The notes under the pieces were generated by a model. That model was given only the letters and a program-made list of their open reading frames with translations, did no database searches and was not told the DNA's origin. Position numbers and translations under genes: made by a program. Below are positions 25,342 through 34,436 of a stretch of DNA of 64,000 nt, piece by piece (within the stretch, counting starts at the first letter, position 1; each line of letters begins with the position of its first letter). Source of the stretch: Kordiimonadaceae bacterium UBA4441 (GTDB lineage: Bacteria > Pseudomonadota > Alphaproteobacteria > Sphingomonadales > Emcibacteraceae); contig DGPL01000049.1 of the NCBI GenBank assembly GCA_002390425.1, positions 3,028-67,027 of the forward strand. Reading direction: 5' to 3'.

Positions 25342-27429
25342 CTAAATAAGAGCTAACCATTCTTCTTCGGTCAGCGTTTTAATACCTAATTCGGTAGCTT
25401 TCTTAAGTTTTGATCCTGCACCAGGGCCAGCAACCAATATGTCGGTTTTCGTAGAAACAGAACCGGCCACTTTTGCACCAAGGTTTTCCGCAGACGCTTT
25501 TGCCTCTTGTCTGCTCATTTTTTCTAATTTTCCGGTAAATACTATAATTTTTCCCGCGATCTCTGAATTTCCTGTTTCAGGTGGTGTAAATGCTTCTACG
25601 GTTATTTGAGAAAGTAAATCGCGAATAACCACCATATTTTGTTCTTCATCGAAGAAATCAATGATGGCATCAGCAACTTTCTCTCCGATCCCATCGATGT
25701 CCAAAAATGATTGATATTCAGAACTTCCTTTATCTGTTGCTATCTCAATATTATTTAAAAAATTTTCAATCGTTAAATAATTGAGGCACATTAAACGCGC
25801 ATTCTGCTGACCTAAATGTCTAATTCCTAATGAAAATAGAAAGCGGTCCATCGATATTACGCGCTTATCATTAATCGCATTCCAAAGATTTTGAACGGAT
25901 AAATCACCCCAGCCCTCTCTATTCTTTAATGAAGTCAAGGGCGATGCATTATCTTTTTCTTCAAGTCGAAAAATATCTGCAGGGCTTTCAATCATACCTT
26001 CATTGAAAAAGAACTCAATTTGCTTACTACCTAGTCCATCGATATCAAAAGCATTCCGTGAAACAAAATGACGTAAACGTTCAACCCGTTGAGCTGGACA
26101 GATTAAACCACCTGAACATCGCCAGACAACTTCATCGTCTTCACGAATTAAATGACTATTACAGGATGGACACACATCTGGAAATTCAACTGGTGTATTA
26201 TGCTTTGATGATTTAACCACTGCAACAATCTGTGGAATAACATCACCAGCTCGCTGCACTAAGACTTCATCACCGATTTTAACGGCTAACCGCTCGATTT
26301 CATCAGCGTTATGAAGCGTAGCATTTGATACAACGACCCCACCAACGGTAATCGGCTCTAATCTTGCGACGGGTGTAATAGCCCCTGTTCGACCGACTTG
26401 ATAATCAACTGCATTTAAAGTCGTTAATGCTTTTTCTGCGGGAAATTTATGTGCAATCGCCCAACGCGGTGCGCGCGCGACCATGGCGAGACGCTCCTGA
26501 TAATCAAGACGATTAACTTTATAAACGACGCCATCAATATCATAATTCAGTTTTGATCTTTTCTCAGATATCAGCTCATAATGTGATATAATTTCTTCAA
26601 CATCAGTATTCACAAAAACCATGTCATTTGTCGTAAAACCCCATTGCTGAAACTTTACTATAACATCACTTTGTTTGCTCCCTAATGGATCAGAATGCTC
26701 GCCCCAGCTATACGCAAAGAACTTAAGTGATCTAGATTTTGTAATTTTACTATCCAATTGACGCAAAGAACCTGCAGCCGCATTGCGGGGATTTGCAAAA
26801 GGCTGTTTACCCGCCGCAATTTGCTTTTTATTAAGGGCGTCAAAATCATCCTTGGCCATATAAACTTCACCGCGTACTTCAAGAACGTCCGGCCAGTCAC
26901 CGCCAGATAATTTTTCTGGAATTTGATCAATAGTTTTTAAATTATCCGTAATGTCTTCACCGGTTTTACCGTCCCCACGGCTTAAACCTTGAACAAAAAT
27001 ACCATTTTCATATCTCAATGAAGCTGATAATCCATCAATTTTCGGCTCAGCCAATAACTCCACTTTACTATCATCGTTTAAATTCAAGAACCTTTTAACT
27101 CGCCCGTGAAAATCATGGACATCAGCAGCATTAAATGCGTTATCCAAAGATAACATAGGACGTTTATGATCTACTTTTTTAAAACCGCTATTTGGTAAAG
27201 CACCTACTTTTTTGCTTGGGCTATCTGGACGAATAAGCAACGGAAACTTCTTTTCAATAAGATTATTTCTATTGCGTAATAAATCATATTCTGCGTCTGT
27301 GATTTCAGGGTTATCTTTAGCATGATATAGTTTATCATGATGTGATATTTCTTTTGCAAGCCTAGCGAGCTCTTGCTCTGCTTGTCGACTATCAAGGTCA
27401 TCAATATCAATTTCACTGAAATCATTCAT
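25342..27429 (-). CDS. ligA: NAD-dependent DNA ligase
   Basis: A 695-residue LigA that seals nicks using NAD+. Domains in order: Ia/adenylation with LYHAKDNPEITDAEYD and catalytic K130 in EPKIDGLSASLRY; OB fold (VGRTGAITPVARLEPITVGG); zinc finger with cysteines in PDVCPSCNSHLIREDDEVVWRCSGG and GLICPAQR; helix-hairpin-helix (FDIDGLGSKQIEFF, FLDIDGIGEKVADAI); and BRCT (GKIIVFTGKLEKMSRQEAKASAE...). Last gene of bamD-recN-ligA, 15 bases after recN, an order shared with many Alphaproteobacteria. Confidence 0.97.
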   Translation of the reverse strand: MNDFSEIDIDDLDSRQAEQELARLAKEISHHDKLYHAKDNPEITDAEYDLLRNRNNLIEKKFPLLIRPDSPSKKVGALPNSGFKKVDHKRPMLSLDNAFNAADVHDFHGRVKRFLNLNDDSKVELLAEPKIDGLSASLRYENGIFVQGLSRGDGKTGEDITDNLKTIDQIPEKLSGGDWPDVLEVRGEVYMAKDDFDALNKKQIAAGKQPFANPRNAAAGSLRQLDSKITKSRSLKFFAYSWGEHSDPLGSKQSDVIVKFQQWGFTTNDMVFVNTDVEEIISHYELISEKRSKLNYDIDGVVYKVNRLDYQERLAMVARAPRWAIAHKFPAEKALTTLNAVDYQVGRTGAITPVARLEPITVGGVVVSNATLHNADEIERLAVKIGDEVLVQRAGDVIPQIVAVVKSSKHNTPVEFPDVCPSCNSHLIREDDEVVWRCSGGLICPAQRVERLRHFVSRNAFDIDGLGSKQIEFFFNEGMIESPADIFRLEEKDNASPLTSLKNREGWGDLSVQNLWNAINDKRVISMDRFLFSLGIRHLGQQNARLMCLNYLTIENFLNNIEIATDKGSSEYQSFLDIDGIGEKVADAIIDFFDEEQNMVVIRDLLSQITVEAFTPPETGNSEIAGKIIVFTGKLEKMSRQEAKASAENLGAKVAGSVSTKTDILVAGPGAGSKLKKATELGIKTLTEEEWLALI

Positions 27430-27444
27430 AAAACTATCCGTTCA

Positions 27445-29118
27445 TCAGGAGCAATTTAAAAGATTATCTGCGGCGGCTCTCGCCTCTTCAGTCACTTCTG
27501 CACCTGCAAGCATTCTTGCAATTTCTTCTCTTCGTTTATCTTTACTTAATGATGTTACACCTGTTACAACACTACCGTCAGCATCTGAAGTCATTTTATT
27601 TATATACCAATGACTGTTTCCGCGTGCCGCCACTTGTGGGGAATGAGTGATAACCATGATCTGGGCATTTTTCGCAAGCTCTGATAACCGACCACCAACT
27701 GCATTGGCAACCGCACCACCTACCCCTTGGTCAATTTCATCAAATATTAAAGTAGCAACACTGGTTTTTCTCGCAAGAACAACTTTTAATGCTAAAATAA
27801 ATCTTGATAGTTCTCCACCTGAAGCAATTTTAATAAGACCACCAAAGGGGGCACCAGGATTAGTAGATACCCTGAAATCTATTCTTTCACCACCATTAGC
27901 ATTCCAGTTTTCTTTTTCTAGTGGTTCGATAAAAGTTTTAAAACGCGCCTTATCCATTTTTAACGAAGGCAATTCAAGATTAACATTTTTATCAAGTAAG
28001 TCAGCCGCTTTTTTTCTTTCCTTCGTTAATAAGACGACATTTTTCTCAAACTTTTCTTCTGCGATTTTAACTTCACTTTTAAGGCGACTTACTTCTTCAT
28101 CGCCATATTCAATAGTACTTAACTTTTGCTCAAATTCACTTTTTAAGTCAACGAGGTTATCAACTTGGCAATTATGTTTTCTGGAGGCCGCTCTTAATGA
28201 AAAAAGCCTCTCTTCTGTATTCTCCAAATCATAAGGATTAAATTCGAGATTTCTTATAGTGTCTTCCAGTTCTGCAATTGCATCAGTCGTCTCATTGGCT
28301 GCCCGCTCAAGACTTTCCGAAACCTTTTCTAATAATCCCGGTGCTTGTGCGCCCATTCTTTCCATTTTTCGAATTGTTGCTCTAAGTACTGTATCCACGC
28401 CTTTATCACTGAGAAGTTTATCCAATAAATCACCTAAACCTTCAGAAAGAGTTTCTCCTTGCATCATTCGGCTGCGCTCTTTCGCCAACTCTTCTTCTTC
28501 GCCTAAACTTGGATTTAAAGCATTCAATTCATCAAGGTTATGGCGAATATATTCTTCGTCTTGTTTCGCGCGATCTAATTTATCTTGTTCATTAATCAGT
28601 AATTCTTTTAATTGAATTAAAGTTTCATAGCTCTTTGAAACCTTTTTTTTAATTCCACTATAATCACCAAAATCATCCAATAAATCTCTATGACCAGTAG
28701 GATTAAGAAGTCCCCTTTCATCATGTTGACCATGGATCTCAACTAACGCCTCTCCAATTAACCTGAGCAAGGTAAGGCTAACAGATTGATCATTTATAAA
28801 TGCTCTACTGCGCCCATCTTTTAAAACTATTCTTCTTAAAATGACTTGGCCATTCTCAAAATCTATTGCTTGTTCACTAAGTAAAGCCCAAACCTTATGT
28901 TTATCAGATAATGAAAATTCTGCGGTTACTGACCCTTGGTCTTTACCATGGCGAATTAATTCTTTACCACCCCGAAACCCTATTGCCAGTCCAATACTGG
29001 ATAATAAAATTGATTTCCCTGCCCCAGTTTCACCACTTAAAACACTAAGACCGTCTTCAAATTCCATTCGAAGGCGGTCTATAAGTACGATATCTTTAAT
29101 CGCAAGTGAAACGAGCAT
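27445..29118 (-). CDS. recN: DNA repair ATPase RecN
   Basis: A 557-residue SMC-like protein for double-strand break repair. Walker A GETGAGKS (29-36) lies in an N-terminal half-ATPase, followed by a long coiled coil (about 150-370) and the C-terminal half with IKIASGGELSRFILALKVVL (signature), TLIFDEIDQGVGGAVANAVG (Walker B) and VITHSPQVAARG. ARRGNSHWYI-type ending is normal. It sits between bamD (15 bases upstream) and ligA (15 bases downstream) in one transcript. Confidence 0.97.
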   Translation of the reverse strand: MLVSLAIKDIVLIDRLRMEFEDGLSVLSGETGAGKSILLSSIGLAIGFRGGKELIRHGKDQGSVTAEFSLSDKHKVWALLSEQAIDFENGQVILRRIVLKDGRSRAFINDQSVSLTLLRLIGEALVEIHGQHDERGLLNPTGHRDLLDDFGDYSGIKKKVSKSYETLIQLKELLINEQDKLDRAKQDEEYIRHNLDELNALNPSLGEEEELAKERSRMMQGETLSEGLGDLLDKLLSDKGVDTVLRATIRKMERMGAQAPGLLEKVSESLERAANETTDAIAELEDTIRNLEFNPYDLENTEERLFSLRAASRKHNCQVDNLVDLKSEFEQKLSTIEYGDEEVSRLKSEVKIAEEKFEKNVVLLTKERKKAADLLDKNVNLELPSLKMDKARFKTFIEPLEKENWNANGGERIDFRVSTNPGAPFGGLIKIASGGELSRFILALKVVLARKTSVATLIFDEIDQGVGGAVANAVGGRLSELAKNAQIMVITHSPQVAARGNSHWYINKMTSDADGSVVTGVTSLSKDKRREEIARMLAGAEVTEEARAAADNLLNCS

Positions 29119-29133
29119 AAATAAATATACCTC

Positions 29134-29904
29134 TTAGTTAGCCTGCCGTTGGATTAAATCAGTAGCAAACTCATTCCATTCACTCTCAGGAAAATTCAAA
29201 GCAAGAACCTCAGCTGATTTCTTTGCTTCTGTAGATATTCCGAGAGCTAAATAGGCTTCGGTAATTCTTAAAAGAGCTTCTGGCGTATGACTTGTCGTTT
29301 GATACTCTTTTATAACATTATTAAATCTACCAATAGCAGAAAAAAACTCGCCATTTTGTTGATAATAACGTCCGATCTCCATTTCTTTACCAGCAAGATG
29401 GTCGCGAGCTAGTTCGATTTTTACTCGTGCGTCTTTGGCATAATCTGATTCTGGAGAAAGTCTAATCACATCATTAAAAGCGTTTAATGCTTGTTCAGTA
29501 TTATTTTGATCGCGTCGTACATCTGCAATTTGCTCATACAAGCTCAAACCTATCATATAACGCGCGTAAACTGCGTTTTTATTGCCCGGATGTAATGCAA
29601 GATATCTCTGAGCCGCTAAAATAGCATCTTCGTAACTATTGGCCATATAATATGAGTAAGTAGACATAAGTTGCGCTCGTCTCGCCCAGATAGAATAAGG
29701 GTGTTGTCGCTCTACTTCATCATAAGCGATTGCTGCAAAAAACCATTGCCCACGATCACTATATTTTTGTGCTTCAATATAAAGCTGCTCTACTGGCAAA
29801 TCTCTATAAGCGAGCTTTTCTCCACCACATCCACTTAAGGAGACAAATAAGAGTAATGTAAAAATTACTTTTTGTACCGGTGTTATCAAAGACATAATTT
29901 TCAT
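29134..29904 (-). CDS. bamD: Outer-membrane assembly lipoprotein BamD
   Basis: A 256-residue lipoprotein with signal ending in lipobox LSGC (Cys 26) and then CGGEK. The mature part is built of TPR-like helical repeats: LYIEAQKYSDRGQWFFAAIAYDEVERQHPYSIWARRAQLMSTYSYY shows the typical BamD opening, followed by ILAAQRYLALHPGNKNAVYARYMIGL. It is the essential BamA partner that recruits beta-barrel substrates to the outer membrane. It starts the bamD-recN-ligA operon. In many Alphaproteobacteria lpxC lies immediately upstream, after ftsZ; here znuA, an Lrp gene and hpd separate bamD from ftsZ. Confidence 0.94.
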   Translation of the reverse strand: MKIMSLITPVQKVIFTLLLFVSLSGCGGEKLAYRDLPVEQLYIEAQKYSDRGQWFFAAIAYDEVERQHPYSIWARRAQLMSTYSYYMANSYEDAILAAQRYLALHPGNKNAVYARYMIGLSLYEQIADVRRDQNNTEQALNAFNDVIRLSPESDYAKDARVKIELARDHLAGKEMEIGRYYQQNGEFFSAIGRFNNVIKEYQTTSHTPEALLRITEAYLALGISTEAKKSAEVLALNFPESEWNEFATDLIQRQAN

Positions 29905-30035
29905 AGTTAGTCCATTTTCAGATTCAAGAATAGATTAATACCGCACATATATAACATGCATCAAGATAAAACCACCACTGCTATTATTAAAAAATTATGC
30001 TATTTACTCAGAAAAATATCACTAGACTTGATTAT

Positions 30036-30068
30036 TTGCATAAAATATACATGTGTTATATAGTAACA
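30036..30068 (+). promoter_or_regulatory. znuA promoter with overlapping palindromic operator
   Basis: A good sigma-70-like promoter: TTGCAT (30036-30041), 17-base spacer, TATAGT (30059-30064), about 30 bases before the znuA ATG. The palindrome TGTTA-TATAG-TAACA (30054-30068) covers the -10 element, a position expected for a repressor. A Zur-type zinc repressor is the natural candidate given the gene, but the match to a Zur box is only partial. Confidence 0.55.
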
Positions 30069-30095
30069 AATTCGAATCTAATATAGTAGGATCAA

Positions 30096-31052
30096 ATGAA
30101 AGTTTTAAATAAAACAATAGTAACAATCACCTTCTTGATGACTTTGCTATTCGGAAATTCCATATATGCTAAAGACTTAAAGGTGGTCACAAGTATTAAG
30201 CCATTACATTCATTGGCCGCTCGTGTCATGGGTGAACATGGTGAACTAGAGCTACTCGTTAACGGCGGTGTGACCCCGCATATATTTCGAATGAAACCCT
30301 CTGATTTTAAAAAAGTTGTAAATGCGGATGTACTTTTTTATATTTCACCAAGGTTTGAAACTTTCTTAAAAACTACGTCTCTCGTGGATAGACCATCTTT
30401 AAATACAATAGCTTTTGCAGATCAAGAAGGAATAAAATTATATCCTTACCGTGATAGTAAAGTCTGGTTTGCTGAAGAAGGTGAAGATCATCATGGACAT
30501 GATCACAGCGCAATGGACCTTCATATATGGCTAGACCCAAGCAATACAAGACGCATAGTGACCATAATTGAAGAAACATTGTCCGAATTAGATCCAATGA
30601 ATAGCAATAGCTATGGACGCAATGCTAAGCTACTTATTAAAGAATTATATGAACAAGAAGAGTTAATCCGTGAGTTATTAAGACCTCTTCGTGACAGTGC
30701 GATGATCGTTTATCATGATGCCTTTCAATATTACGAAAGGGCCTATTCCTTAAGAAGTATGGGAGCCATTGAGCTTAGTCCTGATAAACCGCCTAGTGTG
30801 AAACATATTTCTGCATTAAAGAAAATTGCTGAAGAGCGCAATGTGACTTGCGTATTAGCGATCCCCGGCACTCATCCAAAAATTGCAATGACCGTAATGG
30901 GGGATACAAAAGCAGGGTACGGCGTTGTTGATCATCTAGGACAATATTTAGAGGCCGGCCCACAAAGTTATATGCAGCTTATGTTTGAAATCACGCAAAG
31001 AATTGTAGATTGTCAGGAAAAAGAAGAAGCCCTTATGTTTGGTGCAAATTAA
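30096..31052 (+). CDS. znuA: Zinc ABC transporter periplasmic binding protein (ZnuA-like)
   Basis: A 318-residue exported protein. Signal peptide MKVLNKTIVTITFLMTLLFGNSIYA, then VVTSIKPLHSLAARVM with ligand His 38, and LHIWLDPSNTRRI with a second ligand region. A short His-rich flexible loop (EDHHGHDHS, about residue 125) just before the second ligand is typical of ZnuA-type zinc carriers, and VYHDAFQYYERAY gives the third His. It delivers zinc to a ZnuBC membrane transporter, but no znuB or znuC lies nearby in the window. The 3' end overlaps the Lrp gene by 20 bases. Confidence 0.88.
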   Translation: MKVLNKTIVTITFLMTLLFGNSIYAKDLKVVTSIKPLHSLAARVMGEHGELELLVNGGVTPHIFRMKPSDFKKVVNADVLFYISPRFETFLKTTSLVDRPSLNTIAFADQEGIKLYPYRDSKVWFAEEGEDHHGHDHSAMDLHIWLDPSNTRRIVTIIEETLSELDPMNSNSYGRNAKLLIKELYEQEELIRELLRPLRDSAMIVYHDAFQYYERAYSLRSMGAIELSPDKPPSVKHISALKKIAEERNVTCVLAIPGTHPKIAMTVMGDTKAGYGVVDHLGQYLEAGPQSYMQLMFEITQRIVDCQEKEEALMFGAN

Positions 31053-31512
31053 GCGGCAGAGCTGTTGTATATTTAACCTGTCTTAAAGTGAAAAATGACG
31101 TTGATTCCGATATCAATGGATGATTAAGCAGATGCCCTGCTAAAAACTTTTCGAAAACTTCAACATTTGGCACAACAACAGTTAATGCATAATCATGTTG
31201 TCCCAATATAGCGTAACATTCTGTTACTTCTGGACGTTGTTCTATAAAATTTTCAAACTCTGTTCTAGTATCTTCTCCATGACGGCTGAGACGAACATGA
31301 ATAATCGCAGATACATTAAGGTTGCTTTTCTTTTGATCAAGCAAAGCTACTGTCCCTTTGATGACCCCAACATCTTCTAAATTTTTTATACGCCGCCAAA
31401 CCGATGTGGCAGAAACGCCCGTAATTTCAGCAATATCCTGATTTGTCAGCGTGGCATCCTTTTGAATGAGGTTAAGTATTTTTATATCCGCCTCATCAAG
31501 TGAAATTTCCAT
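31033..31512 (-). CDS. Lrp/AsnC family transcriptional regulator
   Basis: A 159-residue regulator with an N-terminal helix-turn-helix (LDEADIKILNLIQKDATLTNQDIAEITGVSATSVWRRIKNLEDVGVI) and a C-terminal RAM ligand-sensing domain (VECYAILGQHDYALTVVVPN type). Lrp proteins sense amino acids. It is divergent from hpd, 131 bases apart, so hpd and tyrosine catabolism are the likely target; the shared gap holds small palindromes that could be its sites. This link is inferred from position. Its 3' end overlaps znuA by 20 bases. Confidence 0.9.
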   Translation of the reverse strand: MEISLDEADIKILNLIQKDATLTNQDIAEITGVSATSVWRRIKNLEDVGVIKGTVALLDQKKSNLNVSAIIHVRLSRHGEDTRTEFENFIEQRPEVTECYAILGQHDYALTVVVPNVEVFEKFLAGHLLNHPLISESTSFFTLRQVKYTTALPLNLHQT

Positions 31513-31530
31513 TTTGTATTTATCCTTTAT

Positions 31531-31547
31531 ATGAAATATTAATTCAT
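31531..31547. promoter_or_regulatory. Possible Lrp operator between lrp-like gene and hpd
   Basis: ATGAA (31531-31535) and TTCAT (31543-31547) form a near-palindrome of 17 bases around an A/T core, of the size and composition of Lrp/AsnC sites, close to the regulator start. The rest of the gap is very A/T-rich. Assignment is by position only. Confidence 0.35.
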
Positions 31548-31643
31548 TTTTTGCTAAAAAAACTATAAATTAAAAACAAAATTTCATCAATAATGGTTTA
31601 TATTTTCTTTAAATGAATATTTTTAATAGTAAAGGAAAATGAA

Positions 31644-32696
31644 TTGGCCGACTTATTTGAAAACCCAATGGGTGTTGATGGATTTGAATTTGTTGAATAT
31701 GCCTCACCTGAGCCAGAGAAGCTACGTGAGCTATTTAAACAACTTGGCTTTAGAACGATTGCCAAGCATCGTTCTAAAAATGTAACACTTCATAAAGCAG
31801 GTGGCGTCAACTTTTTGATCAATGCTGAACCAAATAGCTTTGCTCAGCGTTACGCTTTTGCACATGGCCCAAGTATTTGCGCAATGGCTTTCCGCGTTAG
31901 AAATTCTAAAGAAGCATATGATCATGCCATTGCTCAGGGCGCAAACCCTGTTGCACAAGAAGTCGCGCCAATGGAACTATATATTCCAGCTATTGAAGGT
32001 ATCGGTGGTAGTCGTCTTTACCTTGTAGACAGATACGGTGAAAATTCAATTTACGACGTAGACTTTATCCCTTGTAAAGAAGACAACGTTGAAGAAATCG
32101 CCGACACAGGGTTTGAATTTATCGACCATTTAACGCATAATGTATATACGGGACGCATGAGTTACTGGGCAGATTTTTATGAAAGAATTTTCAATTTTAA
32201 GGAGTTGAAATTTTTTGATATTGATGGTCAAAAAACAGGCCTTACTAGTAAAGCAATGACGAGCCCGTGTGGCAAAATTCATATTCCATTAAACGAGTCT
32301 AAAGATAACTCTTCACAAATCGTTGAATATTTGAACGAATATCGCGGTGAAGGTATTCAGCATATCGCACTATACACAAATAATATTTATGATACTGTCG
32401 ATATCTTAAAGGCGCGCCAAGTGCCCCTTCAAGATACAATTGAAACATATTATGACCTTATTAATGATCGTATTGATGAACATGCAGAAGATGTTGAAGA
32501 ATTAAAAAAACGCCGCATCCTTATTGACGGCGGAAAAGAAGATGGCGTGTTGCTTCAAATCTTCACAGATACAGTAATTGGTCCTATATTCTTCGAAATC
32601 ATCCAACGCAAAGGAAATAATGGTTTTGGTGAAGGAAACTTTAAAGCATTATTTGAATCGATTGAACTCGATCAAATGAGACGTGGTGTTATTTAA
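31644..32696 (+). CDS. hpd: 4-hydroxyphenylpyruvate dioxygenase
   Basis: A 350-residue non-heme Fe(II) dioxygenase that converts 4-hydroxyphenylpyruvate to homogentisate in tyrosine breakdown. Two vicinal-oxygen-chelate halves are visible. Metal ligands are expected in the His of DHLTHNVYTGRM, the His of GIQHIALYTNNI and the Glu of PIFFEIIQRKGNNGFGEGNF. The start is TTG at 31644, seven bases after GGA; an ATG at 31639 is out of frame. The gene is divergent from an Lrp-type regulator. Other tyrosine-catabolic genes (hmgA, fah, maiA) are not in the window. A strong terminator follows. Confidence 0.95.
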   Translation: MADLFENPMGVDGFEFVEYASPEPEKLRELFKQLGFRTIAKHRSKNVTLHKAGGVNFLINAEPNSFAQRYAFAHGPSICAMAFRVRNSKEAYDHAIAQGANPVAQEVAPMELYIPAIEGIGGSRLYLVDRYGENSIYDVDFIPCKEDNVEEIADTGFEFIDHLTHNVYTGRMSYWADFYERIFNFKELKFFDIDGQKTGLTSKAMTSPCGKIHIPLNESKDNSSQIVEYLNEYRGEGIQHIALYTNNIYDTVDILKARQVPLQDTIETYYDLINDRIDEHAEDVEELKKRRILIDGGKEDGVLLQIFTDTVIGPIFFEIIQRKGNNGFGEGNFKALFESIELDQMRRGVI

Positions 32697-32718
32697 ACCG
32701 CTTCTAAAATTTCCATTA

Positions 32719-32748
32719 AAAAAGGCGGCTTATATAAGCCGCCTTTTT
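32719..32748. terminator. Bidirectional terminator between hpd and ftsZ
   Basis: AAAAAGGCGGCTTAT (32719-32733) is followed directly by its exact reverse complement (32734-32748), giving a G/C-rich stem with A-tract on one side and T-tract on the other. It ends hpd on the plus strand and the dcw cluster after ftsZ on the minus strand. Confidence 0.92.
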
Positions 32749-32771
32749 ATTTTAGACATAATTATCCTACT

Positions 32772-34436
32772 TTAATTCGCTTGGCGTCTTAAAAAAGCAG
32801 GGATTTCCAAATGATCTTCCGATGGAACCTCTTGAACTACAGGATCCTTTGAAACCTCTGACGCAACTATTTCGGGCTTCACCTCTTCGTTTGTCTTGGA
32901 AGGTTCTTTTTCTGCTTTAACTTCTTCAGAATTGTCAGTAACTGAACCATTACCAAAATCAAGCATATCACCTTGCTTCATTCTAGGCTCATTTTTAATA
33001 ACCGGTTCTTTTTGAACTGCAGCTTCTTTCTTATTACCTAGTAAGTTCTGGAAAAGACCTAGCTTCTGACGCGGTTTTTCACGTGGCTCACTATTGGCAA
33101 GATCCGCTTCATTATAAGGATCAGCAATTATTTCCGGCTCAACCATTCTCTCTTCAATGGATGGTTCCGACATAACTGGCTCAGGTGCGATAAAAGGTGC
33201 GTCTCGGTCTTCAGCAACATTTTCCTCAACCTGAGGCTCTTCCATAGATTGGCGCGCTTCAGAAATATCCTGACGCATACGTTCAACTAGCTCTTCTGGT
33301 TCTGGCTCTTGTGATATTTCATCGACAAGATCCAATGGCTCTTCCGAAACAATATCTTCCTCAATAATTGCTTCTTGTTCATCAGCTTCTTGAGATTCAA
33401 TAACCGGGCTAACTTCTGGAGCTTTGTCGCGGCTATAGGTCTTTTGGGGCATTTCTGCCTTTGGCATTGAACTGGCTTCAATACCTGTTGCCACAACTGA
33501 TACGCGCATCTTACCATCAAGACTTGAATCAAGCGCAGAACCAACCAAAATATTTGCTTCTGGATCGACTTCACCACGAATTCGGTTTGCGGCTTCATCA
33601 ACTTCAAATAGCGTAAGATCCATACCACCCGTAATATTGATTAATACACCTTGTGCACCCTTCATTGAAACTTCATCTAGTAATGGATTTGAGATAGCAG
33701 CTTCCGCCGCTTCTAATGCACGATTTTCACCTTCGGCCTCACCCGTACCCATCATCGCCTTACCCATTTCACTCATCACCGTACTCACATCCGCAAAATC
33801 AAGATTAACGAGGCCTGGGAGCATCATTAAATCTGTTACGCCGCGCACACCTGAATGAAGCACTTCATCTGCCATTGCAAAAGCATCAGCAAATGTTGTT
33901 CTTTCATTGGCAATACGAAATAAATTTTGGTTAGGGATAATAATCAAAGTATCAACATGTTTGGATAATTCAGAAATTCCTTCTTCAGCCAAACTCATGC
34001 GGCGACCACCCTCAAACTGGAAAGGTTTAGTCACAACGCCAACAGTCAATATTCCTTTTTCACGGGCTTTTTGCGCAATCATCGGCGCTGCGCCTGTACC
34101 GGTACCACCGCCCATTCCAGCAGTGATAAAAGCCATGTGGCACCCTTCAAGATGCTCTTCGATAGCATCCATGGTTTCTTCAGCGGCGGCGCGTCCAACT
34201 TCAGGACGAGCCCCAGCTCCCAAACCTTGGGTCAATTCCGCACCCAACTGTATTTTTTGCTCCGCTAACGAAAGACTCAAAGCTTGAGCATCCGTATTCG
34301 CACAAACAAAATCTACGCCCTTAAGCGCAGCATTCACCATGTTGTTTACAGCATTCCCACCAGCACCGCCAACACCAAATACTGTAATCTTTGGTGTAAG
34401 TTCCGTTAATTCTGGCGATGTAAATTCTATCGTCAT
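32772..34436 (-). CDS. ftsZ: Cell division GTPase FtsZ
   Basis: A 554-residue tubulin homologue forming the division ring. The GTPase core spans about residues 14-325 with GGAGGNAVNNM (23-33), the tubulin signature GGGTGTG (109-115) and NLDFADV at the T7 loop. A long acidic, repeat-poor linker (about 325-540, many Glu, Pro and Ser) leads to the C-terminal peptide EIPAFLRRQAN that binds FtsA and other anchors. I chose ATG 34436 because GGGAGA precedes it by six bases; an upstream ATG at 34475 lacks a site. It has its own 193-base upstream region carrying a CtrA box and four GANTC sites. Terminator downstream. Confidence 0.96.
   Translation of the reverse strand: MTIEFTSPELTELTPKITVFGVGGAGGNAVNNMVNAALKGVDFVCANTDAQALSLSLAEQKIQLGAELTQGLGAGARPEVGRAAAEETMDAIEEHLEGCHMAFITAGMGGGTGTGAAPMIAQKAREKGILTVGVVTKPFQFEGGRRMSLAEEGISELSKHVDTLIIIPNQNLFRIANERTTFADAFAMADEVLHSGVRGVTDLMMLPGLVNLDFADVSTVMSEMGKAMMGTGEAEGENRALEAAEAAISNPLLDEVSMKGAQGVLINITGGMDLTLFEVDEAANRIRGEVDPEANILVGSALDSSLDGKMRVSVVATGIEASSMPKAEMPQKTYSRDKAPEVSPVIESQEADEQEAIIEEDIVSEEPLDLVDEISQEPEPEELVERMRQDISEARQSMEEPQVEENVAEDRDAPFIAPEPVMSEPSIEERMVEPEIIADPYNEADLANSEPREKPRQKLGLFQNLLGNKKEAAVQKEPVIKNEPRMKQGDMLDFGNGSVTDNSEEVKAEKEPSKTNEEVKPEIVASEVSKDPVVQEVPSEDHLEIPAFLRRQAN

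Noticed and set aside
27647..28234. 195-residue open frame opposite recN
   Set aside because: Antisense shadow of recN; Ser/Phe/Leu-rich without any recognisable domain.
31639..31641. ATG just before hpd
   Set aside because: It is only two bases from the AAAGGA site and out of frame; TTG 31644 gives the conserved HPPD start with normal spacing.
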